From assembly GCF_009857505.1 (NCBI RefSeq), contig NZ_WWCP01000019.1, positions 34,836 to 98,835 on the forward strand: a stretch of 64,000 nucleotides of DNA, read 5' to 3'. Positions within the stretch are counted from its first letter, which is position 1. Each line of letters starts with the position of its first letter. A program made the translations under genes and the position numbers. This DNA is from Duganella lactea. GTDB lineage: Bacteria; Pseudomonadota; Gammaproteobacteria; Burkholderiales; Burkholderiaceae_D. The notes below the pieces were generated by a model. The model saw only the letters and a list, made by a program, of their open reading frames with translations. It searched no databases and was not told the DNA's origin. This document shows positions 15,947 to 24,677 of the stretch, one piece after another.

Positions 15947-17437
15947 TTATGGCGCCGGCGTCACCCGCACCACCACACGCCGGTAGCTGGTCAGCCTGGG
16001 GTGACCGTCATCGGACACCGCCAGGATGACGTGCGCCACCCCGCTGGCCGGGCACGGCACGCCATCGAGCCAGTTCGGACGGCAGACAGCGACCGCCCGC
16101 AGCGTGGCGCGATCGCCCTCGGCCTCAAGCCGCACATCGGCTTTGCCGACCTCGCCGGGCGGCCCGCCCGCCTCGGCATAGACAAACCAGCGATAACTGA
16201 GATGATCGCCGTCCGGGTCCGAACTGCCGCGCGCATCCAGCGTGACGCTGCCGCCGACGGTCAAGGCCAGTTCCACCACGCCGCGCCCATCCTGCCCCTG
16301 CAGACGCACCAACGGCGGATGATTGGCCTGCGCAAAGGAGCGATAGGTCCAGTCCATGCGCGCCGCGAAATCGTGCTGGAACGCTTCGCGCCAGCGCCAG
16401 ATGGTGGCCTGATCCGAGGTGTACTGACGACCGTCGGCGCCGGTGACGGTATCGGCCGACGTCACCCGGGGGAAGGCATCGCCGCCTTGGGTCCAGACTG
16501 GTCGCGTTTCGCCATACGGCTGGCGCTCAACATAGCGCCCGCCCCAGCCGCCCCAGGACGTATGGCGGTAGCTTTCCAGTCCATTCGGCAGCAGGTTGAG
16601 GAACGCTGGCGTATCGCCCTCCATGATGAACAGGTAGCGCGGATAATGCCGCCCGAGCGCCCCCTTGGCGCGGATATTCACGTCCAGCCACTCATTGCTG
16701 ACGGTGCGGAAGTCGGCGCCGTCGCCGTTGCGATAGTACTGGTCGCCGCTGATGCCGGTCCATGTGGCGCGGCCGTATTCGCCGCCGTCCGCCGTCGACG
16801 GCTGGACGATGTAGTGCAACGACGGAAACTCGCGCCGTATCCACGGCCCGGCATCGTCCTGATCGGAAATGGCATACACGCGCAACCTGGCCACGAACGC
16901 CGCCAGCGCGGCAGCCGGCCGGGTTGCCCGCACATGACTCAGCGCTTCGGCCAATGTATTGGCGCCGCCCCATACACTGATCCACAAGGGCCGCCGGTCG
17001 GCGCGGTCGGCCGCCGCGATCAGCCGCAGCGCGCCGCCGGACGGCTGTCGCGGGCGCACCGCCGCCATGCCGTAGCCTTGCGGACCGGTGGCGATCAGCG
17101 CGTTCAGGCTGGCCGCCTCCGGCCATCCCGTGGCATGCAACAGCAGATTGGGACGCACCTCGCCGTAGGCCTGCACCAAGGCGGCGATGGTGTCGGCATG
17201 GGTGCGCTCTTTCTGCCACGTGGACGTGGTGGCCACCAGTCCCTCGATCTCGAGCGCGTTCGCGTACACCAGCAGGCGCACCAGCGACATCTGGTCGTCC
17301 GGCTCATTGCCGATATCGGTCAGGACCAGCACGCGTTGGCGTTCGGCAGCGGGATCGGGATCGGGCTGGGCCGTCGCCTGGGTCGCGGACAGGCCAAACA
17401 GCATCAGTGCGGCAAACGTTTTGACCAGCGTTTTCAC
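15947..17437 (-). CDS. DUF1593 secreted nucleoside-hydrolase-like protein (Sde182 type)
   Basis: 496 residues. A signal peptide (MKTLVKTFAALMLFGLSATQ) is followed by the DUF1593 domain, which has a nucleoside-hydrolase-like fold; its LVLTDIGNEPDDQMSLVRLL motif corresponds to the metal-binding DxDNEPDD loop. A C-terminal PKD-like beta domain (SVTLDARGSSDPDGDHLSYR) completes the architecture known from the Saccharophagus cellulose-binding protein Sde182. The family turns up in polysaccharide-degradation loci, and here it closes the minus-strand glycan operon, 25 bp after the glucokinase-RpiR gene. Substrate is unknown; ribosidase activity should not be assumed. Confidence 0.82.
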   Translation of the reverse strand: MKTLVKTFAALMLFGLSATQATAQPDPDPAAERQRVLVLTDIGNEPDDQMSLVRLLVYANALEIEGLVATTSTWQKERTHADTIAALVQAYGEVRPNLLLHATGWPEAASLNALIATGPQGYGMAAVRPRQPSGGALRLIAAADRADRRPLWISVWGGANTLAEALSHVRATRPAAALAAFVARLRVYAISDQDDAGPWIRREFPSLHYIVQPSTADGGEYGRATWTGISGDQYYRNGDGADFRTVSNEWLDVNIRAKGALGRHYPRYLFIMEGDTPAFLNLLPNGLESYRHTSWGGWGGRYVERQPYGETRPVWTQGGDAFPRVTSADTVTGADGRQYTSDQATIWRWREAFQHDFAARMDWTYRSFAQANHPPLVRLQGQDGRGVVELALTVGGSVTLDARGSSDPDGDHLSYRWFVYAEAGGPPGEVGKADVRLEAEGDRATLRAVAVCRPNWLDGVPCPASGVAHVILAVSDDGHPRLTSYRRVVVRVTPAP

Positions 17438-17462
17438 ATCGGCTCCTGTTCCGTATTCGGCG

Positions 17463-19292
17463 TTATTCCAGATGGCTGCCCAGCTTGCGCGCCACCGCTG
17501 GCGCCAGTGCCGCCAACGGCCTGCGCCGCGCCACCCCGACCGCCAGGATATCCAGCAGCATCAGTTGCAGCAGCCGCACGATCATCGGCACAAAATCCAG
17601 TCTACCCTCGGGGTGGTTAAGCGGCAACAACACGTCGGCCAGGCGCGCCAGCGGCGATCCGCTGGCGGTCAGGGCCAGCACCTTGGCGCCGCGTTGCCGC
17701 GCCACCTTCACCGACCGCAGCAATTCAGCCGGCTCGCCCGAGCGGGAAATGACCAGCGCCACATCGGCCGGCGTCAGCAGGCCGCCGCTGATCTGCTGCG
17801 CCTTGGGCTCGGCGAAGAAGTTGCTGACGATGCCCAGATTGAGCAGCTTTTCCTGCATGTCCTGCGCCACCACGCCGGCGCTGCCGGCGCACAGCAGTTC
17901 CACCCGCCGCGCGTTGCACAGCAGACCGATGCCGTCGCCGAGCGTGCCGGCGTCGAACATATCGCGCAGCGTCAACGCCGCCGAGGCATTATTGCCCAGC
18001 ACCTTGCGCGCCAGTTCGGCGTCGCTGTCGGCGCTCTCGACATGGCAATGGGCGAGCGAAATCGCGCCGCCCGCCGACAGGCCGGAGGCCAGCTTGAGCT
18101 TGAAATCGGCCAGCCCCTGCGTGCCGATGGTGTGGCAAAAGCGCATCACCGTTGGCTGGCTGACGCCGGCTTCCAGCGCGATGGCGGCGATCGGCAAGCC
18201 CAGCACCGCGCGCGGCTCCTTCAGCACCCAGTCCGCCACTTTGCATTCGGAGCGGCTCATGCGCTGGCGCGCGCTGCGGATCGTGCCTAGCATGGCGGCG
18301 CCGTCCTCGCGCGGCTTGAGCCGCTGCGCCAGCACGGCGGACAGGCCGAGGAAGGTCGGGTACTCCGCCGTAATCACATAGGTCGGCACGCGTTCCAGAT
18401 AGGCCGACAGCCGGCCCTTGGCCTCGAAGCGCTGGCGGAACCGCGACTGCGCGAACAGCGACCCCAAACGCGGCACGATGCCGCCGCCGATGTAGATGCC
18501 GCCCAGCGTCCCCAGCGTCATGGCGAGGTTGCCGGTGACCGAGCCGAAAATCGCGCAAAAGCACTCGACCGCCTCGACGCAAAGTGCGCAACTGTCAGCC
18601 AGCGCCCGCGTCGTCACCTCGGCCGCGCTGAGCGGCTCCGGCCGCGGCCGCCCTGCCCGTTCGCTGAGCGCCCGGTAAATCAGCTCCAGGCCGCGTCCCG
18701 ACAGCAGCCGCTCGGCCGACACATGTGGCAACTCGCGCCAGGCAAACGCCAGCACGTCCATCTCACGCTGGTCGCATGGCGCGAAGCTGGCGTGGCCGCC
18801 CTCGCTGGCCAGCGCGGTCCAGCCATCGTCGGACGGCACCAGGCCGGACACGCCGAGCCCGGTGCCGGAGCCGATCAAGCCGATCACACTGTCCGGCCGC
18901 GCCGTGCCGCCGCCCAGCTGCAGGCGCTGGTCCGGCCGCAGATGCGGCAAAGCCATCGCCAGCGCGGTGAAGTCGTTGATCACCAGCAGCGTGTCGAGCC
19001 CCAGCGCGCAACGCATCGCCTCGACCGAAAACTGCCAGTGGCCGTTCATCATCTTGACGCCATCGCCATCAACCGGATAAGCGATGGCGATGGCGGCATG
19101 GCGCATCCGCGCGGCGCCGGCCTCGACCGCCGCCGCGCTGGCCAGATAGTGGCGCACCGCCAGCAACAGCGAATCGAAGTCGCCGCACAGCAGGTTGCAC
19201 ACCGCCGCGTACTGGCCGTCATGGGTCTCCAGCACGAAGCGGGCATGGGTGCCGCCGATGTCGGCCAGCAGACGCGGACCGTCGGCGTACAC
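17463..19292 (-). CDS. bifunctional glucokinase/RpiR-family transcriptional regulator
   Basis: 609 residues joining two proteins. Residues 1 to about 325 are a bacterial glucokinase (LLADIGGTHARFVLETHDGQ near the N-terminus, VINDFTALAMALP, GLIGSGTGLGVSGL). Residues about 330-609 are an RpiR regulator with a helix-turn-helix (EAGVSQPTVMRFCHTIG, about 375-392) and a SIS sugar-phosphate-binding domain (ADVALVISRSGEPAELLRSV). Such fusions are known in Burkholderia-type bacteria, where glucose phosphorylation and control of glucose genes are combined. The start is GTG 19292, directly abutting the TAG of the GH30 gene. It probably phosphorylates glucose released by the locus and senses sugar phosphate to control the promoter at 28.35 kb. 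Confidence 0.92.
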   Translation of the reverse strand: MYADGPRLLADIGGTHARFVLETHDGQYAAVCNLLCGDFDSLLLAVRHYLASAAAVEAGAARMRHAAIAIAYPVDGDGVKMMNGHWQFSVEAMRCALGLDTLLVINDFTALAMALPHLRPDQRLQLGGGTARPDSVIGLIGSGTGLGVSGLVPSDDGWTALASEGGHASFAPCDQREMDVLAFAWRELPHVSAERLLSGRGLELIYRALSERAGRPRPEPLSAAEVTTRALADSCALCVEAVECFCAIFGSVTGNLAMTLGTLGGIYIGGGIVPRLGSLFAQSRFRQRFEAKGRLSAYLERVPTYVITAEYPTFLGLSAVLAQRLKPREDGAAMLGTIRSARQRMSRSECKVADWVLKEPRAVLGLPIAAIALEAGVSQPTVMRFCHTIGTQGLADFKLKLASGLSAGGAISLAHCHVESADSDAELARKVLGNNASAALTLRDMFDAGTLGDGIGLLCNARRVELLCAGSAGVVAQDMQEKLLNLGIVSNFFAEPKAQQISGGLLTPADVALVISRSGEPAELLRSVKVARQRGAKVLALTASGSPLARLADVLLPLNHPEGRLDFVPMIVRLLQLMLLDILAVGVARRRPLAALAPAVARKLGSHLE

Positions 19293-20777
19293 CTAAATCA
19301 CCAGCGTGTTGAACGAATCGGCCGGCAGCGTGGCACTGACCAGTTTGCCGGTGCCGATGGCGATCCGCAACGGCTGCGGTTCGTTCATATCGTTGTGCAC
19401 GATCACCACGATGCGGCCGTCCGGATTGCGGAACGCCAGCAGGTTCTCAAAGCCCGAAATGCTCAGCGTATCGATGCGCTGCGCGCCCGGCCGCACGTAG
19501 TGGCTCAGGTGCTTGAAGACGTGGAAGTCGGGATTGACCGTGTGCCGGCCAGTCGCCATGTCCACGCACAGCAGCGCGTTCTGCGCCCAGCCCCAGGTAC
19601 TCACGCCGCCATTCGGCGTGGCGATGTTCCAGTACAGATAGGCGCTGGCGCCGGCGCGCAGGAAGTCCTTCATCAAGGTCCAGGTGTAGCGGGCGAAACG
19701 CCAGTCGTTCTTGCCATCGCCGCATTCCTGCTCGCTCTGGTACACGCGCAGGTCGGGATGGGCCTGGTGGATGAACGGAATCGCGCGCCGTCCCGCCCAC
19801 TGTACGCCGATGCCCTTGATGTAACGCGCCGCCTCCGGTTGCGCCAGCACCGCCTCGAACATGGCCGGATCGCCGCGTTCCAGCGTGCCGAAGAACAGCT
19901 CGACGCCGACATCGTCCATCTGCCGCCCCAGGTAGGGAATGAAGCGCGCCAGTCCTTCCGGCGTCCAGCAGCAACTCGGAAAAGGCTGGGCCGAGTTGAA
20001 TTCGTTCTGCGGCATCACCGCCGAAATCTTGATGCCGCGCTGCGCGTAGCCCTCGACGAACTTGCGGAAGTACAGCGCGTAAGCCTCAAAATAGCGCGCC
20101 TCCTGGATGAACATGTCCTTGCCGGAGGCGCCCACCTGCTCCGGCTTGAGGCCGTTCGGCGGCGCCCATGGGAACGATGGCACCATCGCGTAGTGGCCGT
20201 TCTGTTTCATCCACGTCGGCGGGCTCCACGGCGAGGCCCAGAGCTTGAGGTCGGGCCGCTGCCGCTGCGCCGCACGGATGAATGGCACCTGCATCTGGTC
20301 ATCGCGCGAAAGGTCGAAATGGTCCATCGCGAAATCGCCGGCGGTCTCGTTGTACGAATACCAGCTGCGGGCGAAGTCATTGGCGCCGATCGGCAGGCGG
20401 CACAGGTTCAGGTTGAGACCCGCGCCGGGGGCGAACAGTTCGCGCATCACCGCGTCGCGCGCGGCGGACGGCAGGCGCTGCAAGGCGTACCAGCCGACTT
20501 CGTTGAAGCAGGCGCCGAAGCCTTCGATCGTCTGGAAGCGCGTATCTTCCAGCAGCATCACATCCATCTTGAGGAAGTTTTCAAACGTCCCCACCGTCGC
20601 CGCCCGCGCGGGACGGCGCCACGGCGCGCCGCGCGTGCTGCTGACCCACTCCACCGCGCCCGTGGCCGTGGCTGCCACGGCGGCAGTCCCCGCGCCGAGC
20701 GTACTCATCACACCGCCGGCCGCCACCGCTTTGAGCAGCGTGCGGCGCGAAATTGTCTGCGTGTCCGTCTTCGCCAT
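19293..20777 (-). CDS. GH30 family glycoside hydrolase (glucosylceramidase / beta-1,6-glucanase type), Tat-exported
   Basis: 494 residues with a twin-arginine signal (TISRRTLLKAVAAGG). The GH30 catalytic barrel shows FQTIEGFGACFNEVGW, WSPPTWMKQNGHY, the acid/base glutamate in MPQNEFNSAQPF (about 258) and the nucleophile region YQSEQECGDGKNDW (about 347). A C-terminal beta domain follows (IVVIVHNDMNEPQPL). GH30 members cleave glucosylceramide, beta-1,6-glucan or beta-xylan; without a tree the subfamily is open. Neighbours (GH3, glucokinase, TonB receptor) argue for a glucose-yielding beta-glucan. It sits between the esterase and glucokinase-RpiR genes and directly abuts the latter. Confidence 0.88.
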   Translation of the reverse strand: MAKTDTQTISRRTLLKAVAAGGVMSTLGAGTAAVAATATGAVEWVSSTRGAPWRRPARAATVGTFENFLKMDVMLLEDTRFQTIEGFGACFNEVGWYALQRLPSAARDAVMRELFAPGAGLNLNLCRLPIGANDFARSWYSYNETAGDFAMDHFDLSRDDQMQVPFIRAAQRQRPDLKLWASPWSPPTWMKQNGHYAMVPSFPWAPPNGLKPEQVGASGKDMFIQEARYFEAYALYFRKFVEGYAQRGIKISAVMPQNEFNSAQPFPSCCWTPEGLARFIPYLGRQMDDVGVELFFGTLERGDPAMFEAVLAQPEAARYIKGIGVQWAGRRAIPFIHQAHPDLRVYQSEQECGDGKNDWRFARYTWTLMKDFLRAGASAYLYWNIATPNGGVSTWGWAQNALLCVDMATGRHTVNPDFHVFKHLSHYVRPGAQRIDTLSISGFENLLAFRNPDGRIVVIVHNDMNEPQPLRIAIGTGKLVSATLPADSFNTLVI

Positions 20778-20786
20778 GTCGCCTCC

Positions 20787-22346
20787 TTAGCGTGTGGCCT
20801 GTGCTTCCACGACATCCAGGCGGGCGCGGTCGACACCGCTCAGCACCTGGGTCTTGGTATCGATATCGAGCAGCTGGTCGCGCTGGCCGCTGTAGCGCGG
20901 CCACGCCGGCAAGCCCGACGCCTGGGGCGCGCCGTTGCGGGCGAAGGCGATCCAGCGCGCGCGCAACTCGGCGCTGATGCGCTCGTCCGTGAGCGTGGCG
21001 CGGTCGCCATAGCGCGCGCGCACCGTGCCAAACACGAACGGCAATTCGGTGGCGTGCAAGGCCCCCGGCGCGCCGGCGCGCTCGGATTCGGCGATATACG
21101 AGAAGCGATACAGGTAGGCCGGCACACCCGCCGCCGCCTGGTCACGCGCACCGGCACGCGACGGCTCCACGAACGTGCGGTCGCTGAACAGGCGCGCATC
21201 CAGCTCCAGCCCCTTGCGCTCGATGGCGCTGGCGTAAGCCTTGCGCGCCTGTCCGGCCAGCGGGCCGAATTCCGCCAGTACCTGCTCCACCGGTTTGGCG
21301 GTGGCAGGGAAGCCCGGCATGGTCATGAAGCCCCACTCGAAGCTGTTGCTGCCGATAATCAGCGGCACCTTGGCCTGGCGGCCAGCGGCGAAGGCGGCCA
21401 GCGGCGTTTCCGGGATCAGCCGACCATCGCGTATCGGGCCGCTGAAGGTGCTGTCGCGGCTCATGAAGGACACGTTGCGCGTCAGCGCTTCGGTCGGCAG
21501 CGCGCGCAGCGCCGCGACATCAGTGTCGGCACCGGCCACGCCGGCGGCGGCCGCAAAGTCCACGCCCTGCTTCTGCGCACCCTCGGTGGCGCTGCCGAAT
21601 GGCGTCAGCGAATAGCGCAAGGCGCCCGATTCGATGATAGCCTTGTGAAACAGTCCACGCGCCATCGGCGTCGCCAGCAGGAAACCGACCGCGCTGCCAC
21701 CGGCCGATTCGCCGAAGATGGTGACATTGCCGGGATCGCCGCCGAAGCGGGCAATATTGCGCTGCACCCATTGCAGCGCCGCCAGTTGATCCATGACCGC
21801 GTAATTGCCTTGCGGCTGATCCGGATTTTCCGCCGTCAGCGCCGGATGGGCAAAGAAGCCGAGCCGGCCCAGCCGGTAATTCAGGCTGACCAGCACCACG
21901 CCCTCGCTGGCCAGCGCCGCGCCGTCATACACGGCCGGCGAACTGCCGCCGGTGACGAAGCCGCCGCCGTGGATCCACACCATCACCGGTCGCGGCGCCG
22001 CGCTGGCGGCCGGACGCCAGACATTGAGGTACAGACAATCCTCGCTCGGCGTGGTGCGCAGCGGCGCCGAATCTTGCGGGAACGGCAGTTGCGCGCAGTC
22101 GTTGCCGTAGCTATCGGCCACGCGCACGCCCTGCCATGGCACCACCGGCTGCGGCGCGCGCCAACGCAGCGGCCCCACCGGCGCGGCGGCGTAGGGAATG
22201 CCGCGATAGGCCACCACACCGCCATGCGTCACCCCCTCCAGCTGGCCGCCATCGACGGTGACCGGCGCGGCGCCGGCCCAGGCGGTGGCGCCGGCCCAGG
22301 CGGTGGCGCCGGCCAGCGATAACAACAGCAACGAAGATAATTTCAT
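20787..22346 (-). CDS. type-B carboxylesterase, exported
   Basis: 519 residues from ATG 22344-22346, chosen for AAAGGA 8 bp upstream and for the signal peptide it opens (MKLSSLLLLSLAG); a longer in-frame start lacks both. The protein is a type-B carboxylesterase: YRGIPYAAAPVGPLRW, SEDCLYLNVWRP, the oxyanion hole VWIHGGGFVTGG, nucleophile TIFGESAGGSAVGF (Ser about 213), and the late glutamate and histidine segments (IIGSNSFEWG, ALHATELPFVFG). Its signal peptide contains an 18-bp tandem duplication. In a glycan locus such enzymes may remove acyl or aromatic esters from the substrate. Confidence 0.9.
   Translation of the reverse strand: MKLSSLLLLSLAGATAWAGATAWAGAAPVTVDGGQLEGVTHGGVVAYRGIPYAAAPVGPLRWRAPQPVVPWQGVRVADSYGNDCAQLPFPQDSAPLRTTPSEDCLYLNVWRPAASAAPRPVMVWIHGGGFVTGGSSPAVYDGAALASEGVVLVSLNYRLGRLGFFAHPALTAENPDQPQGNYAVMDQLAALQWVQRNIARFGGDPGNVTIFGESAGGSAVGFLLATPMARGLFHKAIIESGALRYSLTPFGSATEGAQKQGVDFAAAAGVAGADTDVAALRALPTEALTRNVSFMSRDSTFSGPIRDGRLIPETPLAAFAAGRQAKVPLIIGSNSFEWGFMTMPGFPATAKPVEQVLAEFGPLAGQARKAYASAIERKGLELDARLFSDRTFVEPSRAGARDQAAAGVPAYLYRFSYIAESERAGAPGALHATELPFVFGTVRARYGDRATLTDERISAELRARWIAFARNGAPQASGLPAWPRYSGQRDQLLDIDTKTQVLSGVDRARLDVVEAQATR
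22281..22316. repeat. 18-bp tandem duplication in the esterase signal peptide
   Basis: Two tandem copies of an 18-bp unit (GGCGGTGGCGCCGGCCCA, the second copy differing at its last bases) encode a repeated Ala-Thr-Ala-Trp-Ala-Gly at the end of the signal peptide. Copy number may vary by slippage without breaking the frame. Confidence 0.75.
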
Positions 22347-22418
22347 CTCGATAGTCCTTTTAACATGGAAAGACAGCGGCTGGCCGCAGGCGCGCGGCCA
22401 GCCGCCGTGCAAAGCGCC

Positions 22419-24650
22419 TTACGGCTTGAGGGTTTGCGCCGACAGTTGCGCGCCGCCCTGCACACCGTTGTCGATCGCCGAGGCGCCGACCACGACGCGG
22501 TAATCGCCGGCGGCGACCTTCCAGCTGTGGCTCTTGGCGTCGAAGCGGCCCAGCAGGCGCGGATCGGCTTCCACCGTCACGCGTTTGCTCTCGCCCGGCG
22601 CCAGTTGCACCTTGTCCCAGCCGATCAGGCGGCGCAGCGGCTGGCCGGCGGCCGAACTCAGGTACACCTGCGGCACGTCGGCGCCGGCGCGGGTGCCGGT
22701 GTTACGCACCGCGAAGCTGACCTTGAGCGTCTTGCCGCCCTCGACCTTCAGGTCCGACACGGCGAAGCTGGTGTAGCTCAGGCCATGACCGAAAGCGAAC
22801 AGCGGCGCCGCGCCGCTCTTGTGGAACCAGCGATAACCAACGTCGGCGCCTTCGTTGAAATCGATGTCGAAGCCGACGCCCTTGGCCAGCCCACGGCCCG
22901 GCAGCACCGGGCGCGGCAGTTGCGTCAACGATTTCGGGAACGTCATCGGCAGGCGGCCGGACGGATTGACGTCGCCGAACAGCACATCGGCGATGGCGTC
23001 ACCGCCGCGCTGGCCCGGATACCACGCCTCCAGCACGGCGGCGCTGGCGTCCAGCCACGGCATGTCGACCGGGTTGCCGGTTTCCAGCACCACCACGGTG
23101 CGCGGATTGGCGGCGGCCACGGCGGCCACCAGCGCGTCCTGACCTTGCGGCAGGCTCAGGTCCGGCAAGTCCTCGGCCTCGCCGTTCCACTGCGTGCCGA
23201 ACACGATGGCCACGTCGGCGCTGCGCGCCAGCTCGGCCGCCGCCGCCGGATAACGGCCATCGTCGAAGATCACCTCGGCCTTCGGCGCGCGCGCGCGGAT
23301 CGCCGCCAGCGGCGCCGACGGGAACCAGACGGCGCGGCGGAAGAAGGCGTCGAACGGCGCGTTGCCGCCCATCGGCACGATGACCGGCGGCTGACCGGTC
23401 GGCGTTACCTGCGACGAACCACCGCCAGACAGCACGCCCAGCGCGGCGTTGCCGCCGATCACGGCGATGCGCTTGACCTCACGCGACAACGGCAGGGTGT
23501 TGCGCTCATTGCGCAGCAGCACGATGCCCTCGGCGGCGGCATCCTGCGCCAGCTTGGCGTGCGCCTCGTAGTCGATCTTGGCGGCGACCGGCGGACGGTC
23601 AAACAGGCCCACCGCGAACATCGAGCGCAGGATGCGCTGCACCATGTCCGACAGGCGGCCCGGCGCCACCTTGCCGGCGGCCACGGCCTGCTTCAGCGGC
23701 TCGCCGAAGAACACCTGCTTGTCGAGCTGCTCGCCGGATTCGTGGTCCAGCACCTGGGCCGCCGCCACGGTCGAGTGCACCGCGCCCCAGTCCGACATGA
23801 CCCAGCCCTTGTAGCCCCAGTCGCGCTTCAGGGCGTCGCCCAGCAGCGGGCCGTTTTCGCAGGCGTACACGGTGTTGATCTTGTTGTAGGCGCACATGAT
23901 CGAGCCGGGCTGGCCGCGCTCGATCGCCAGCTGGAACGCCAGCAGATCGCTTTCGCGCAGCGCGGCCGGGTCGATCTGCGCGTTGTGGTAGTCGCGCCCG
24001 GTCTCGTAGGGATTGAGCGCGAAGTGCTTGGTGGTCGACACCACGTTGGCGCTCTGGATGCCGGCGATCGAGGCGCCGGCCATCACGCCGGCCAGCCACG
24101 GATCTTCGCCCAGGTACTCGAAGTTGCGGCCGCCGCGCGGATCGCGCGTCAGGTTGGCGCCGCCGGCGAGCAGCACGTTGAAGCCCTTGGCATGCGATTC
24201 CTGGCCGATGGCGGCGCCGCTGGCGCGCGCCAGTCGCGGATTCCAGGTCGCCGCCAGCGACAGGCCGGACGCCAGCGCGGTGGCGCTGTCGCCCGGACGG
24301 GTGCCGGCCGGATTGGTGACGCCCAGACTGGCGTCGGTCTGGTTCAGCGCCGGGATGCCGACCCGCTCGATCGGCGCGACATAACCGGCCGAGCCGAGCG
24401 CGCCGGCCTGCTTTTTCGCCATCTCGCCCAGGTCCAGCGCCATCGGGCTGTGCACCAGGGCGATGCGCTCGTCGAGCGTCAGCGCCTGTTCCAGCAGGCG
24501 TGCGCGGGCGTCCGGCGACAAGGCGGTATTCATCCACGGACGCGCGCTGTCGACGGCCACGGCGGCCCCGCTCAGCAGGCAGCAGGTCAGCGCCGCCAGG
24601 GCGCACCAGGTCTGGCGGGGTTTAGGCGTTACGGGGTATGGCTGTTTCAT
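22419..24650 (-). CDS. GH3 family beta-glucosidase, exported
   Basis: 743 residues. After a signal peptide (CALAALTCCLLSGAAVA) come the GH3 N-terminal barrel (GVTNPAGTRPGDSATALASG, FEYLGEDPWLAG, TKHFALNPYETGRDYHN) and the nucleophile aspartate in GWVMSDWGAVHS (about 286). The alpha/beta sandwich (AEGIVLLRNERNTLPLS, VVVLETGNPVDMPW) and a fibronectin-III-like C-terminal domain follow. This is the BglX/exo-beta-glucosidase layout, acting in the periplasm or outside. It follows the TonB receptor by 27 bp and would release glucose for the FHS transporter and glucokinase of the same locus. Confidence 0.93.
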   Translation of the reverse strand: MKQPYPVTPKPRQTWCALAALTCCLLSGAAVAVDSARPWMNTALSPDARARLLEQALTLDERIALVHSPMALDLGEMAKKQAGALGSAGYVAPIERVGIPALNQTDASLGVTNPAGTRPGDSATALASGLSLAATWNPRLARASGAAIGQESHAKGFNVLLAGGANLTRDPRGGRNFEYLGEDPWLAGVMAGASIAGIQSANVVSTTKHFALNPYETGRDYHNAQIDPAALRESDLLAFQLAIERGQPGSIMCAYNKINTVYACENGPLLGDALKRDWGYKGWVMSDWGAVHSTVAAAQVLDHESGEQLDKQVFFGEPLKQAVAAGKVAPGRLSDMVQRILRSMFAVGLFDRPPVAAKIDYEAHAKLAQDAAAEGIVLLRNERNTLPLSREVKRIAVIGGNAALGVLSGGGSSQVTPTGQPPVIVPMGGNAPFDAFFRRAVWFPSAPLAAIRARAPKAEVIFDDGRYPAAAAELARSADVAIVFGTQWNGEAEDLPDLSLPQGQDALVAAVAAANPRTVVVLETGNPVDMPWLDASAAVLEAWYPGQRGGDAIADVLFGDVNPSGRLPMTFPKSLTQLPRPVLPGRGLAKGVGFDIDFNEGADVGYRWFHKSGAAPLFAFGHGLSYTSFAVSDLKVEGGKTLKVSFAVRNTGTRAGADVPQVYLSSAAGQPLRRLIGWDKVQLAPGESKRVTVEADPRLLGRFDAKSHSWKVAAGDYRVVVGASAIDNGVQGGAQLSAQTLKP

Positions 24651-24677
24651 AAAATTCCTCTCGGCTGGTGGTGGGAT

